Under the pieces are notes generated by a model, which saw only the letters and a list, made by a program, of their open reading frames with translations, did not search any database and was not told the origin of the DNA. Shown here piece after piece: positions 51,901 to 59,060 of a DNA stretch of 59,060 nt; position 1 is the first letter of the stretch; every line of letters starts with the position of its first letter. Where the stretch lies: NCBI GenBank assembly GCA_047611125.1, contig JBLFXH010000002.1, positions 1 through 59,060 of the forward strand, read 5' to 3'. Both the position numbers and the translations under genes were made by a program. Source of the stretch: JABDJZ01 sp047611125. GTDB lineage: Bacteria > Bacteroidota > Rhodothermia > Rhodothermales > UBA10348.

Positions 51901-52768
51901 CGGAACGGTATTCATGGCTGGCGTGAACTCGCACTTTATCGAGGGCACGCGGCAGTTGATTCCCGGCTCGGCAGAAACGGCCGGCCGCGTCAACCAGATT
52001 TTCGCAGCAGGCTATCGTGATCTCACGCCGCCGGAAGTCCAGTACAACCGCGCCTCGTATACGAACAGGCTGTCGGGCCAGGTTGGCATCTTTGACTATG
52101 AAGGCGGCCGGACCGTAGGCTTTGGTGGCATCAGCTACCTGCGCCAGGATCCGGGCGTGTACCGCGGTTCAGTGGGCGTTCGGGTTACCGAAGGTGCCAT
52201 CGATCTCTGGTCACCCGCAGGTGGCGAATACAACCTGCGGCTGACGCAGTTGAACTTCCGCGGTTGGGTGCCCAGCGTGATGCCGGATTCGACTCTGCGT
52301 CTGCACGGCAACGTCTCCTTCAATGTGGTGCGTGACAACTTCGGGACACCCGGCACGACCAACGACACCAATTTCGGGACCAACATCCTGCTTGAGGCCT
52401 CCTACAAAGTGGTGCCCAATACCTGGTTCGGGATGACCTACTACCAGATTGACTACCGCTCCCGGACGGACCTCTACTTCTCGCCGCGCAACTACTCCAG
52501 CTACGACATCTTCCTGGAGCACGAGAAGAACATCCCCTTCAAATCCTACATCCGTATTCGAGGCGCAATGGGCGTCGTAGCCCGCTCCTCGGGCTTCGTA
52601 TCTCGAAGCATCGAAATGGATTGGATCAAGCGGCTAGCCGCCAACTGGACATTCAACATGTCCGGCTCGCTGGGACAGTCCACTCGTTCGCTGGGATCAG
52701 GAGCGACCAGCTTCATCGATCAATACAACACATTCACGTTGTCTGCAGCGCTCTCCTGGACCCTTTAG
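48902..52768 (+). CDS. Outer-membrane exopolysaccharide exporter: TPR superhelix plus beta-barrel (BcsC/PgaA-like)
   Basis: A signal peptide (cleavage LYA-Q, residue 26) is followed by about 900 residues of TPR-type helix pairs. A C-terminal region of about 300 residues (from near 960 to 1288) has the alternating pattern of a transmembrane barrel (LRLHGNVSFNVVRD, WFGMTYYQIDYRSRTDLYF) and ends in WTL. This architecture is that of BcsC and PgaA, which guide polysaccharide through the periplasm and out. Residues about 250-625 contain five tandem copies of a roughly 75-residue unit, each marked by IDV...REL..NP..D..RFELV.LL...RY.EA. It lies 15 bases after the BcsE-like gene and 30 before the synthase. 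Confidence 0.88.
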   Translation: MTSYRYLFASLVAAIIVATMPVSLYAQDVAAQARAEAAIEQGRYDEAVTILDTVIQPGSIDTRALLLRAKAHRLMGDEPSAETDFRAVLEVDPANREALDGLQEIRGQRSPNTGNVNSLRRLVEANPDNLSFQIRYADALFDGQYYREAADQYNIYLDQTQGTPDIVQRYLIAIANYQGDNSLGESVATEYVEIYTTDDDLWMRLGFFRLWQGNYAGALEACEQSLLLNPSNRETQDCTLQARNPDVIARSSTFPIDVAFREVRANPDDDARRYQLIDLLIEAERYFEARQQLDVLADRRGGEAQWKSRDQAVTRGLAASPQPLSTFPIDVKTRELMAKPSKDETRFELVDLLVTDDRYFEARQNLEYLRSDHRNTDRWKTRWATVSTALARLDDGGRSRLSTDTIDVLTRQLMSNPSQDDKRFELVGLLLENRRYNEGDQNLDYLAPRHRRTNQWRRLNQRAEAGLRSLERRGRAPAVQEFIVDRLYRELRSTPNDDEKRFRLVTELIKYNRFAEGWDQLRTLQAAHGEGRRWLSAFVSVDDGLVRAGTPIFAIDRLTYRLAFDPSDSSVRLQLVDALAETGRVSEALDILTDERYADPGNPGYQNRLRTIAEMRLAIAQEGVMELEDVLVANPSNREALREIANHYLVLGRDEEAFETYAALLSVEPGNDALRADFAEALQFRGYYDQALLQADYLLDRQPDNTAFQRLFVLASISQGDLDQLGEAYAENLMGTTGQTDPELLLVLAEYRLLRGDVEMADNYVRAADALNDSRFATRISTVAQLVARERIRSAEADRIELLNAARRLAASRNFNQSIDAYEDYFEAQGRRSRSELKELAQVHSAAADYVSALSILNALQELAWEYDVAKEIARNQYYRDDYSGALRTLEDLATRNPRDYEVRFLQADAYRELGLFTQAEAVYADAQRLAEASEAVGERSAALDLSMRQSLAQSGEWKGLEFAGVIVPVAEAVLARGGGTRYDRWAQGMQTHLIIPWGYGTVFMAGVNSHFIEGTRQLIPGSAETAGRVNQIFAAGYRDLTPPEVQYNRASYTNRLSGQVGIFDYEGGRTVGFGGISYLRQDPGVYRGSVGVRVTEGAIDLWSPAGGEYNLRLTQLNFRGWVPSVMPDSTLRLHGNVSFNVVRDNFGTPGTTNDTNFGTNILLEASYKVVPNTWFGMTYYQIDYRSRTDLYFSPRNYSSYDIFLEHEKNIPFKSYIRIRGAMGVVARSSGFVSRSIEMDWIKRLAANWTFNMSGSLGQSTRSLGSGATSFIDQYNTFTLSAALSWTL
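49652..50780 (+). repeat. Five tandem ~75-codon repeats within the exporter gene
   Basis: Units start near residues 254, 327, 404, 482 and 553 (spacing 71-78). The shared pattern is [FI]xIDxxxRxLxxxPxxDxxRxxLVxxLxxxxRxxEAxxxL. Copies 1-3 are clearly the most alike, which suggests recent duplication of a TPR-like module. Confidence 0.85.
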
Positions 52769-52798
52769 GGGCATCCCGGTAGCCAAACTGGTATAACC

Positions 52799-54289
52799 AT
52801 GGCCGACGAAACGAAAAACGAAAACCCGCCGGTAACTGCGCCGCCTGCCCAGAGAGATGAATCTCTGAGCCGCACGCAGTTCCAGCCCGTACGCAGTGCC
52901 GACGAGGGCATGCTTGGGCCGCGTGAGAACGAATCAGTTCTGGTGAGGCGCATCCTCATCTACGGATTCCTCTCGCTCGTCCTCTTCGGGATCATTTGGT
53001 TCTTTATGGAGGATCCAGGCGGATACCTGTCACGCTGGACCAATAGGCCGGTATCACTCTCTTGGAAAGGCCTGATTGTGTACTCGTCCATCGTGGCACT
53101 GGTGCTCTTCCTGGTGATCCTTCTGTTCCGGTACTTGAGCCTGATGAACATGGCGTACCTGAACACTACCAAGCACACCATTGAAGAGGGGCACGACCCC
53201 AACTTTCTGCCGCCGGTGTCCATCATTGTGCCGGCCTTCAATGAAGGCAAGCTGCTCCACTCAACGGTGGCCTCTCTGCTCGAGATGGACTATCCGCACT
53301 ACGAAATCCTGCTGGTGGATGACGGCTCAACCGATGACACCCGTCAGGTAGCCCGCGATCTGGTTGGGATCTACAGGCAGGGTACGGTCGAAGTGCGTCT
53401 GGTCGAGAAGTCCAATGGTGGCAAGGCCACAGCACTGAACGCCGGAATCCAGGTATCCCGTTATGACTACGTCCTGAATGTGGACGGCGATTCACAGCTT
53501 TCGCCCGATACCCTCCGGAAGACCATACGTCACTTTGTGGATCCGCGTCTCGGCGCCATCGCCGGGAACGTGAAGGTTCTCAACCGGGACAACGTCTGGA
53601 CGACCCTGCAGGCGCTAGAGTACGTGGAGGGCCTGAACATGGCCCGTTCCGCACAGTCCATCGTCAAGCTCGTGAACATCATCCCAGGTCCGCTGGGTCT
53701 GTTTCGCAAGCAGGCTATCGTGGATGCTGGCTGGTACAGCTCCGATACGTTCGCTGAGGATGCTGACATCACGCTGAAGATCATCCGTGCTGGATGGCGC
53801 GTGGAGTACGAGCCCGATGCCAAGTCCTACACGGAGGCGCCGGACAAAATTGTGGATCTGCTGAAGCAGCGGTACCGCTGGACGCGTGGAATCATCCAGG
53901 CCGTCCGCAAGCACCGCGATCTCTTCTTCAATCCCACAATCAACTTCGGTGGAACGATTGTGATGTGGTCGATGGCCTTTGAGGCCCTCATCTGGCCCAT
54001 CATGAACATCTTCGCCAACGCCTACTTCATTTTCATCGCGTTGGTCTTCGACATGAGTTACTACCTGGTCTATTGGTGGCTCAGTCTGACCATCCTGGAT
54101 CTCATTGCAGCGCTGTACTGCGTTGCTGTTGAGAAGGAAGAGGCACGTCTGGTCTTCTACTCGCTCTTCTATCGGCTCTTCTTCATCCTCATTGTGGACG
54201 TCTGTAAGACCTTCGCAACTGTCGAGGAATTCCTCGGCATCGGCATGAGCTGGGGCAAGCTGGAGCGCATCGGAAGCGGCTCGAAATAA
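52799..54289 (+). CDS. Processive GT2 polysaccharide synthase (PgaC/BcsA-like), no PilZ domain
   Basis: A membrane glycosyltransferase with the full motif set for processive beta-polymer synthesis: D174/D175 (LVDDGSTDD), D229-G-D231, E320-D321 (AEDADITL, the TED position) and Q357-R-Y-R-W361. Two N-terminal spans (about 51-70 and 91-112) precede the cytoplasmic domain, and about four spans follow it (385-470). The N-terminal 50 residues are polar and disordered. There is no PilZ c-di-GMP receptor domain, unlike BcsA, so control would have to come from another protein such as the BcsE-like one. The sugar is undetermined; PgaC (GlcNAc) is the nearest named family by pattern. Confidence 0.9.
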   Translation: MADETKNENPPVTAPPAQRDESLSRTQFQPVRSADEGMLGPRENESVLVRRILIYGFLSLVLFGIIWFFMEDPGGYLSRWTNRPVSLSWKGLIVYSSIVALVLFLVILLFRYLSLMNMAYLNTTKHTIEEGHDPNFLPPVSIIVPAFNEGKLLHSTVASLLEMDYPHYEILLVDDGSTDDTRQVARDLVGIYRQGTVEVRLVEKSNGGKATALNAGIQVSRYDYVLNVDGDSQLSPDTLRKTIRHFVDPRLGAIAGNVKVLNRDNVWTTLQALEYVEGLNMARSAQSIVKLVNIIPGPLGLFRKQAIVDAGWYSSDTFAEDADITLKIIRAGWRVEYEPDAKSYTEAPDKIVDLLKQRYRWTRGIIQAVRKHRDLFFNPTINFGGTIVMWSMAFEALIWPIMNIFANAYFIFIALVFDMSYYLVYWWLSLTILDLIAALYCVAVEKEEARLVFYSLFYRLFFILIVDVCKTFATVEEFLGIGMSWGKLERIGSGSK

Positions 54290-54294
54290 CAGAG

Positions 54295-54387
54295 AACGGG
54301 ATCTCAAAATGATCCCAGTTGCAAAATGAGACTGATTTTCAACTACAAAGTGCTCCAAACGGCTCAAAAAGGCCGGTCACCATTTTG
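54295..54387 (+). promoter_or_regulatory. Hairpin and repeated CAAAATG elements between the synthase and small membrane protein genes
   Basis: AACGGGATC and GATCCC-A-GTT (54295-54320) form a 9-bp stem with one bulge. CAAAATGA occurs twice, 17 bases apart (54305 and 54322), and once inverted as CATTTTG (54381). The stretch is AT-rich for this genome. No T-tract follows the hairpin. It could hold a regulator site or a separate promoter for the downstream genes. Confidence 0.4.
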
Positions 54388-54450
54388 GGCACAGTGCTTG
54401 ATGATTGTCAGTCGAATTGAAACCCAAGTGCGCCCAAAGGTGCTACCAAC

Positions 54451-54882
54451 ATGGAACTAGTCCCGATTCTCTCGACAATCATCCTCGTAGGAACAATTGC
54501 CACGTTCATTCTCGCCGTGGCCGCCTACATCCTTTACAAGATTCGTGAGGGCAAAGCCCGTGAGTCGCACCAGCAGACCGGATACATGCAGCAGGAGCCG
54601 CACGTTCTGGTTGCTCCCGACCGCGGCCAGCAGCCCATGATCCAGCAGACGGCTCCGGCCCCTGCGTCGATGTACCAGCCGGCCCCTGGCCAGCAGGCTC
54701 AGCGTCAGCAGCTGCAGGCTCCTCAGCAGCAGGGTCAGAATCCCAATTCTCTCTTCTGGGAGTACACCGACGAAGGCTTCGTTCCGGTGAACCCGCAGCA
54801 GGAGCAGGTCCAGCCGCAACAGCAGCAGGCACCTCAGTCCCCGCAGCAGCCCCAGCAGGACGAAGGATACGCCTGGCTCTAG
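54451..54882 (+). CDS. Small single-span membrane protein with Gln/Pro-rich cytoplasmic tail
   Basis: The 143-residue protein has one N-terminal span (about 5-29), a basic segment (YKIREGKARES) that places the rest in the cytoplasm, and a low-complexity Q/P/A-rich tail. Two ordered-looking islands stand out: EPHVLVAPDRG (about 49-59) and LFWEYTDEGFVPVNP (about 100-115). I recognise no family. Its position between a synthase and deacetylase-like genes, and its topology, recall small accessory subunits such as PgaD or BcsF, but the sequence does not establish either. It may recruit a cytosolic partner to the synthase. Confidence 0.75.
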   Translation: MELVPILSTIILVGTIATFILAVAAYILYKIREGKARESHQQTGYMQQEPHVLVAPDRGQQPMIQQTAPAPASMYQPAPGQQAQRQQLQAPQQQGQNPNSLFWEYTDEGFVPVNPQQEQVQPQQQQAPQSPQQPQQDEGYAWL

Positions 54883-54926
54883 GCTCTACCACTCCGTAAT
54901 CCACCTCCACCCCGACCACCGATACG

Positions 54927-57233
54927 ATGGCACTGCCTCGACTCGAAAGGATTAACACGCTCTGGTTCGTGACGCTCGGCGTCACCGCCTTGGCCGCCGC
55001 GATCCTGGTGTACATCCTCCTGCTGGAGTCCGCCCTGGGCGCCTTCAGCATCAAGGATGCCTCACCACTGGCGATTGGCGAGACGTCAAAGCCGAGCGTG
55101 GCACTCCTACAGAGTGACTACACTAAGCAGGTCCATCGTGAGCTGAACCTCCGCGACACCACGACCACGTGGGTTGACGAGACCCTTCTTTCATGGCGCG
55201 AGTTTCTCATCGAGAAAGAGCGTAAGATTTCCTTCAAAGACATCAGCGACCGTGAGCTGGAAGAAGGATCTCTGGAAGACTACGACGTCCTGATTCTGCC
55301 TTCTGTGAGGGCGATGTCAGATGTCCAGATCCAGCGTATCAAGGAGTTCATGCAGCGCGGTGGTAGTGTTCTGGCCACCTGGACCCCGGGCGTTTACCGT
55401 CCCGACGGATCCTGGCGTGGATGGAGCTTTGTGGAAGAGGCATTCGGATTGGAGTTCCAGGGATTCGTGGAGCGTGGCGTCGGTAACTATCGCGTCTACA
55501 CAGACACCTTCCCAGGCCACACGCCGGCCGGTATCTACTTCCCCGAGTACCTCGCAGACAACGAAGTCTCTGACCCCTTCGACGGGACTAGTTCCAGAGA
55601 CTTTGTTTTCCGCGAGACCCAGAGAAGTGAGGCGCGCTCGTCTGACTTCCCGCCGCTCCGCACCTACGAGTGGAACGACACACTGGGCACGCAACCGCCG
55701 ACCCGCGACTATGCTCGCGCCGAAATCGTGAACGCTCCTATGCGTAACACGTCGGGCGAGCTGACCTATCAGGACGCTGTCAAAGTGACCTACTTCACCT
55801 GGATTGGTGGAGACCCGACGGCCGAGATTCCCTATCCCCGGACGAACGCCGGTATCCGACGCTTCACACTTCGCGGTAACACGCCGCTGACGGCCAACGT
55901 GCCTTCGGGCTATCGCGTCAAGATTCAGGTCTACAACCCGGGCGTCAAGGTTCGGGTCACTGAGCCCGAGCGGACGCAGTCGGGCGGCTTCTGGTATGAC
56001 TTTGCCACCGATGACCTGGTGAGCACTGACGCTGTCGATGCCACAACAGGTGTCGCCTACGGCACCTATGGCGAAGGCCGCTTTGTCTACCTGGGCTTCC
56101 AGCGCAACGCCATGGGCGTCGGGCCGGATGATACAGAAGACTGGCTCCAGCTCGGCAAGGTGTTCGCCAACATGATGAACTACCTGCGCCGCAAGCCGGT
56201 GATCTGGGTTCATGACTGGCCGTATCCCTACAAGTCAGCCGGCATGATGACCGGTGTCGCCGAAGACAACACCCAGGCATTGGGACCAGTCGTCGAGATG
56301 CTGGAAAACGAAAATTTCCCCGGCACGTTCTTCGTGCAGCCGGAAAACTCCCAGGGCCAGTCGGCCCTCGTCAGTCGGATGTACGATCTGGGTGATGTCG
56401 GCGTCTACGACACGCTTCGGACCCGCAGTGACGGATCAACGGCTGTTCAGGCGCAACGTCTGCAGCGCCTACGCATTTCCTTGGAAGGTCTGGCCGGTGG
56501 CCGCCCGATCAAGGGATATCGCTCCACCGAGCGAGGCATGCTCAGCAACGAGACCATGGGTGGTCTGGTGGACGCTGGCGTCTATACCTACTTCATGCCT
56601 GACTCAATCGGTCGTCGTACGACGCCGAAGGTGATGGGCGAGCCCTTCGAGTCCCTCACCCGTATTGGCGTGACCACTCGGAGCGACAAAGATATTCTGG
56701 GTGGCGATGCCACCATCTCGATGGACTTGGCCTCAAGCCTGATTCAGGACGGCATCCGCCGGGCTGAATATGAAGGTGGCCTGTTCAATATGGTCTACTC
56801 TGGTGAGCTGTTGGGTCAGAACGTCGGCGTCCTCAGGGGCGTGGCAAGGACCCTGAAGAGTGGCAACTTCTGGAACGCCTCCGGCGACCAGATTGCCCAC
56901 TGGTGGAGGCTCCATGAGGGACTGAATGCTGACGTTGAGCAGCGGGGTCCATCTCGGATTTTCGTCCGGGTGTCGAATGACAACGGAGACATCGCGCAGA
57001 ACGCCTCCATCAGCATCGCGCTGGGACGCTCTGTCGAGTCTGTAAATATCCGCCCAGAGCTGATCAACATCTTTAAGGTGTTCGGCGAAGGAGAGGACAT
57101 TCCGTCCTACGAACTGCACGAGAACGGCACTGTGCTCGTGATGCCCATCACCGAGCTGAAGCCGCAGCAGTACCGGATCTTCCACATTGACCTCATCGGC
57201 CCTGAGACCGATCCGTTCCGCCAGGACCGCTAG
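54927..57233 (+). CDS. Membrane-anchored protein with GATase-like domain and degenerate polysaccharide deacetylase (NodB) domain
   Basis: One N-terminal span (12-34) anchors a large extracytoplasmic part. Residues about 55-200 resemble a glutamine-amidotransferase/beta-galactosidase-trimerisation-like Rossmann domain (YDVLILPSVRAMSDVQIQRI, RGGSVLATW). Strand-rich segments follow. Residues about 430-690 follow the NodB fold: TFFVQPEN, the GYRSTERGMLSNETM motif and NFWNASGDQIAHWW. The catalytic residues are missing: the TFDD site reads VAED (444-447), the HxxxH site reads GDVGVYDT (489-496), and the late His is S625. It is therefore probably a non-catalytic polysaccharide-binding protein. It is four bases from a paralogue. 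Confidence 0.75.
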   Translation: MALPRLERINTLWFVTLGVTALAAAILVYILLLESALGAFSIKDASPLAIGETSKPSVALLQSDYTKQVHRELNLRDTTTTWVDETLLSWREFLIEKERKISFKDISDRELEEGSLEDYDVLILPSVRAMSDVQIQRIKEFMQRGGSVLATWTPGVYRPDGSWRGWSFVEEAFGLEFQGFVERGVGNYRVYTDTFPGHTPAGIYFPEYLADNEVSDPFDGTSSRDFVFRETQRSEARSSDFPPLRTYEWNDTLGTQPPTRDYARAEIVNAPMRNTSGELTYQDAVKVTYFTWIGGDPTAEIPYPRTNAGIRRFTLRGNTPLTANVPSGYRVKIQVYNPGVKVRVTEPERTQSGGFWYDFATDDLVSTDAVDATTGVAYGTYGEGRFVYLGFQRNAMGVGPDDTEDWLQLGKVFANMMNYLRRKPVIWVHDWPYPYKSAGMMTGVAEDNTQALGPVVEMLENENFPGTFFVQPENSQGQSALVSRMYDLGDVGVYDTLRTRSDGSTAVQAQRLQRLRISLEGLAGGRPIKGYRSTERGMLSNETMGGLVDAGVYTYFMPDSIGRRTTPKVMGEPFESLTRIGVTTRSDKDILGGDATISMDLASSLIQDGIRRAEYEGGLFNMVYSGELLGQNVGVLRGVARTLKSGNFWNASGDQIAHWWRLHEGLNADVEQRGPSRIFVRVSNDNGDIAQNASISIALGRSVESVNIRPELINIFKVFGEGEDIPSYELHENGTVLVMPITELKPQQYRIFHIDLIGPETDPFRQDR

Positions 57234-57237
57234 AACT

Positions 57238-59060
57238 ATGACAGAGATCAAACACATCGTGCGTCTCCTCACTCTGGCTGTCATCATTGTAGCTGGACTG
57301 GGGATCACCCGCAACGCAAGCGCGCAGGCCGTCGACGCGACCCTGACGCTCGCCAAGCCAGCTCCGGGCGTGAGCCACACGGTCGGCAACCTCTGGGACA
57401 ATGACGAGCCCCGCGTGGCTCTACTGGTCTCCGAGCAGGCCAAAGGCATTTCGACGCTGGAGTCCTCCCGCGTCCGGGACGCCGTGTACTTCTGGGAGGT
57501 TTTCCTTCTGGGACTTCAGCTACCGTACGTGACCGTCAACGATTCCGAAGTTGGCAAGGGCCTCAGCCACAAGGACTACGATCTGTTGATCATGCCCGCT
57601 GGCGATGCGCTTTCAGGCCGCCAACGCAAGGAGATTCTGAAATTCGTGGATCGCGGTGGCTCGGTCATCGCCTCCGGTTCGCTGGGTCGATACGACGAGC
57701 GCGGCCGTACGGTGGAAGACTCCTTCTTCTCCGATCTGCTGGGTGCTGAGCTGGTGACGCGAGTCCCACAGCAGCCCTTTGGCCTCCTACACAGTGTAGA
57801 CGGTGCGACTCCAGTAGGCCTCGGAGTTCCTCCCGGATTCCGGTTGAACCTGGCTTCAATGCCCGGTCTCACCGCGGCGCGCCCTGTGACCGGTACCCCG
57901 CTTGGTACTCCCTACTCCTACAGTGGTCGGGACGATGGCCTCTTCTCTGAGCTCTCCCTGATGATGCTCAACAAGAAGGGCGACGGCATGGCACTGTGGA
58001 CCCGCTTTGGTCCTCAGGATGTCTCCCGCGAACGCGCTCATCAGGCCGCCTACCAGCGGATGATGGCCAATGCAATTGCTCTCTTGACCGGCGCCCGCAG
58101 CGTATCGGTTCGTCCTTGGCCCGAGCTCGCACAATCGGCCCTCGCCATAGCGGCGCTGCCGACGGTCGGGATGGCCCCACTACAGTACATGGCTGGCTGG
58201 GAAGAATTCCTGAGTCTGCTACAAACCCAGCGCGTGCCTGCCACCTTCTTCCTGACCACCGACGAAGCCCTTGGCTTTCCCGATCTCGTGGCCGCCATGG
58301 GTCAACTCGGAGAAGTGGCCATCGCCGCCGAGTCAGACAACGTCCTTCTGGGTCAGCCCCTTGAGGTTCAAGCCGGCCGTATGTCCCGCGCAAGCGGATC
58401 CCTCGGCGGTACCCAGGTTGGTCTCTATCCGCCGGGTGGCTACCACGATGGCAACACGCTACGTGCTGCCGTCGAAGGCGGCTACAACTATCTCCTGATG
58501 CCCAACGGGCAGAGCCTTGCGCCAACCGCAGTTCGCTGGTGGGAAGACGTGGACTACCGGGCGCTGCAAGCCTCGGCCACTGAGCAGGTGGATCTCGCAT
58601 TCCTGCGGTCCCGTCGTCGTCAGACTCGCGAGCCGCGTCGTGTGGCGGCCGTCGCGCCGACACCAGCAGTCCTGATGCCCCTGGATAACGGAATGAAGGA
58701 CTATGTCACCCGGTTCCACGAAGTGGAGCGTGCCGGTGGAGTCTACATCCTGCCTTTCCATCCCGAGTCCGAGCGCTCCGGGTCCGCCAAGACCGGCCAA
58801 CTGCGTGACGTGATTGGTCTGGCCCAAGAGCGCGGTACCTGGATGGCCACCGTAAATGAAGTCTTACGCTGGTGGACCCTTCGGAATTCAGTTTCCGTGG
58901 ATGTGGCCGATTCCCATAATGACTACTTCGTGATAGATGTCAACAACCAGGGCGGCGAGGCCATCTCGGGTCTGACACTCGAACTCAGTCTCGGCGACGT
59001 AGGCTTCAACTCGCTCGAAGGTGATCTCACCGGCGACCTCGTAGCCGGCGACTTACCCGG
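57238..59060 (+). CDS. Secreted paralogue of the deacetylase-like protein (3' end outside window)
   Basis: The frame is open from ATG 57238 to the window edge (607 codons visible). A signal peptide ends ASA-Q near residue 29. The architecture repeats the preceding protein: a Rossmann-like GATase domain (about 55-190; YDLLIMPAGDALSGRQRKEI, RGGSVIASGS) and a NodB-like domain (about 290-545; RVPATFFLTTDE, GLYPPGGYHDGNTLRAA, RGTWMATVNEVLRWW). The metal-binding Asp and His pair are replaced (VGMAPLQ, GEVAIAAES), though a FHP histidine remains. A strand-rich Ig-like C-terminal domain begins near residue 560. The two genes appear to be an ancient tandem duplication. Confidence 0.75.
   Translation, partial: MTEIKHIVRLLTLAVIIVAGLGITRNASAQAVDATLTLAKPAPGVSHTVGNLWDNDEPRVALLVSEQAKGISTLESSRVRDAVYFWEVFLLGLQLPYVTVNDSEVGKGLSHKDYDLLIMPAGDALSGRQRKEILKFVDRGGSVIASGSLGRYDERGRTVEDSFFSDLLGAELVTRVPQQPFGLLHSVDGATPVGLGVPPGFRLNLASMPGLTAARPVTGTPLGTPYSYSGRDDGLFSELSLMMLNKKGDGMALWTRFGPQDVSRERAHQAAYQRMMANAIALLTGARSVSVRPWPELAQSALAIAALPTVGMAPLQYMAGWEEFLSLLQTQRVPATFFLTTDEALGFPDLVAAMGQLGEVAIAAESDNVLLGQPLEVQAGRMSRASGSLGGTQVGLYPPGGYHDGNTLRAAVEGGYNYLLMPNGQSLAPTAVRWWEDVDYRALQASATEQVDLAFLRSRRRQTREPRRVAAVAPTPAVLMPLDNGMKDYVTRFHEVERAGGVYILPFHPESERSGSAKTGQLRDVIGLAQERGTWMATVNEVLRWWTLRNSVSVDVADSHNDYFVIDVNNQGGEAISGLTLELSLGDVGFNSLEGDLTGDLVAGDLP

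Noticed and set aside
1..59060. CRISPR arrays, rRNA genes, prophage or plasmid replication modules
   Set aside because: No regularly spaced repeats, no rRNA-like sequence, and no integrase or replication genes were seen apart from the transposase tail.

Overview
The window is about 59 kb of GC-rich (roughly 60% G+C by eye), densely coded bacterial chromosome. The gene set fits a Gram-negative member of the Bacteroidota/Rhodothermota, most likely Rhodothermales: a DUF4290-type protein, an LptE-family lipoprotein, BamD, a DUF4249-like lipoprotein, a DUF5117-type zincin, DUF3109, and sigma-54 (RpoN) with an NtrC-type activator. Shine-Dalgarno sequences are mostly weak or absent, and many genes are coupled by TAGTG or ATGA overlaps. 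The taxonomic call is an inference from gene families; there is no rRNA in the window.

Layout. 1-2711: the end of a lipoprotein gene, a small unknown protein, a DUF4290 protein with a histone H1-like tail, and yebC-ruvC. 2752-12126: a long plus-strand run with ribD-ribE, miaB, a sigma-54 activator, lptE, a processive GT2 glycosyltransferase, a TPR protein, anmK and thiL. 12155-23882: a secreted zinc metalloprotease, atpD-atpC, a surface lipoprotein, a D-threonine aldolase-like enzyme, ruvB, DUF3109, rpoN and a class V aminotransferase. 23866-24886: the only scarred stretch, holding a possible truncated lipoprotein, a transposase tail with a frameshift, an inverted-repeat-rich segment, an intrinsic terminator, a well-formed sigma-54 promoter and a small unknown gene. 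24885-44262: mainly minus-strand housekeeping genes. These are an M1 peptidase, gcvP, rnc, a class A beta-lactamase-like hydrolase, a GH3/NagZ-like enzyme, nadD, bamD and an LpoA-like protein, then guaA, gcvH, accC, accB and efp, and finally an acylating aldehyde dehydrogenase with a microcompartment-style C-terminal tail. 44375-47045: an anti-sigma-like membrane protein and a PQQ-propeller lipoprotein converging on a shared terminator.

47630 to the right edge is the most interesting region. It looks like a synthase-dependent exopolysaccharide system on one strand. Its parts are a cytosolic RecA-fold/degenerate-GGDEF protein that resembles the cellulose-secretion regulator BcsE, a 1288-residue TPR plus beta-barrel exporter, a PgaC/BcsA-like GT2 synthase without a PilZ domain, a small single-span Q/P-rich membrane protein, and two consecutive membrane or secreted proteins with degenerate NodB-type deacetylase folds. 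The first protein has lost its GGDEF active site but keeps an RxxD motif at exactly the spacing of the cyclic-di-GMP inhibitory site. The set does not match canonical Bcs, Pga or Pel loci and may be a distinct c-di-GMP-gated polysaccharide secretion system.

Links between regions: RpoN (20899), the NtrC-type activator (5980) and the sigma-54 promoter (24434) may form one regulatory circuit. anmK and the GH3 enzyme belong to muropeptide recycling. bamD, lptE and the LpoA-like gene serve the outer envelope. gcvH and gcvP belong to glycine cleavage, and accB/accC to fatty acid synthesis.
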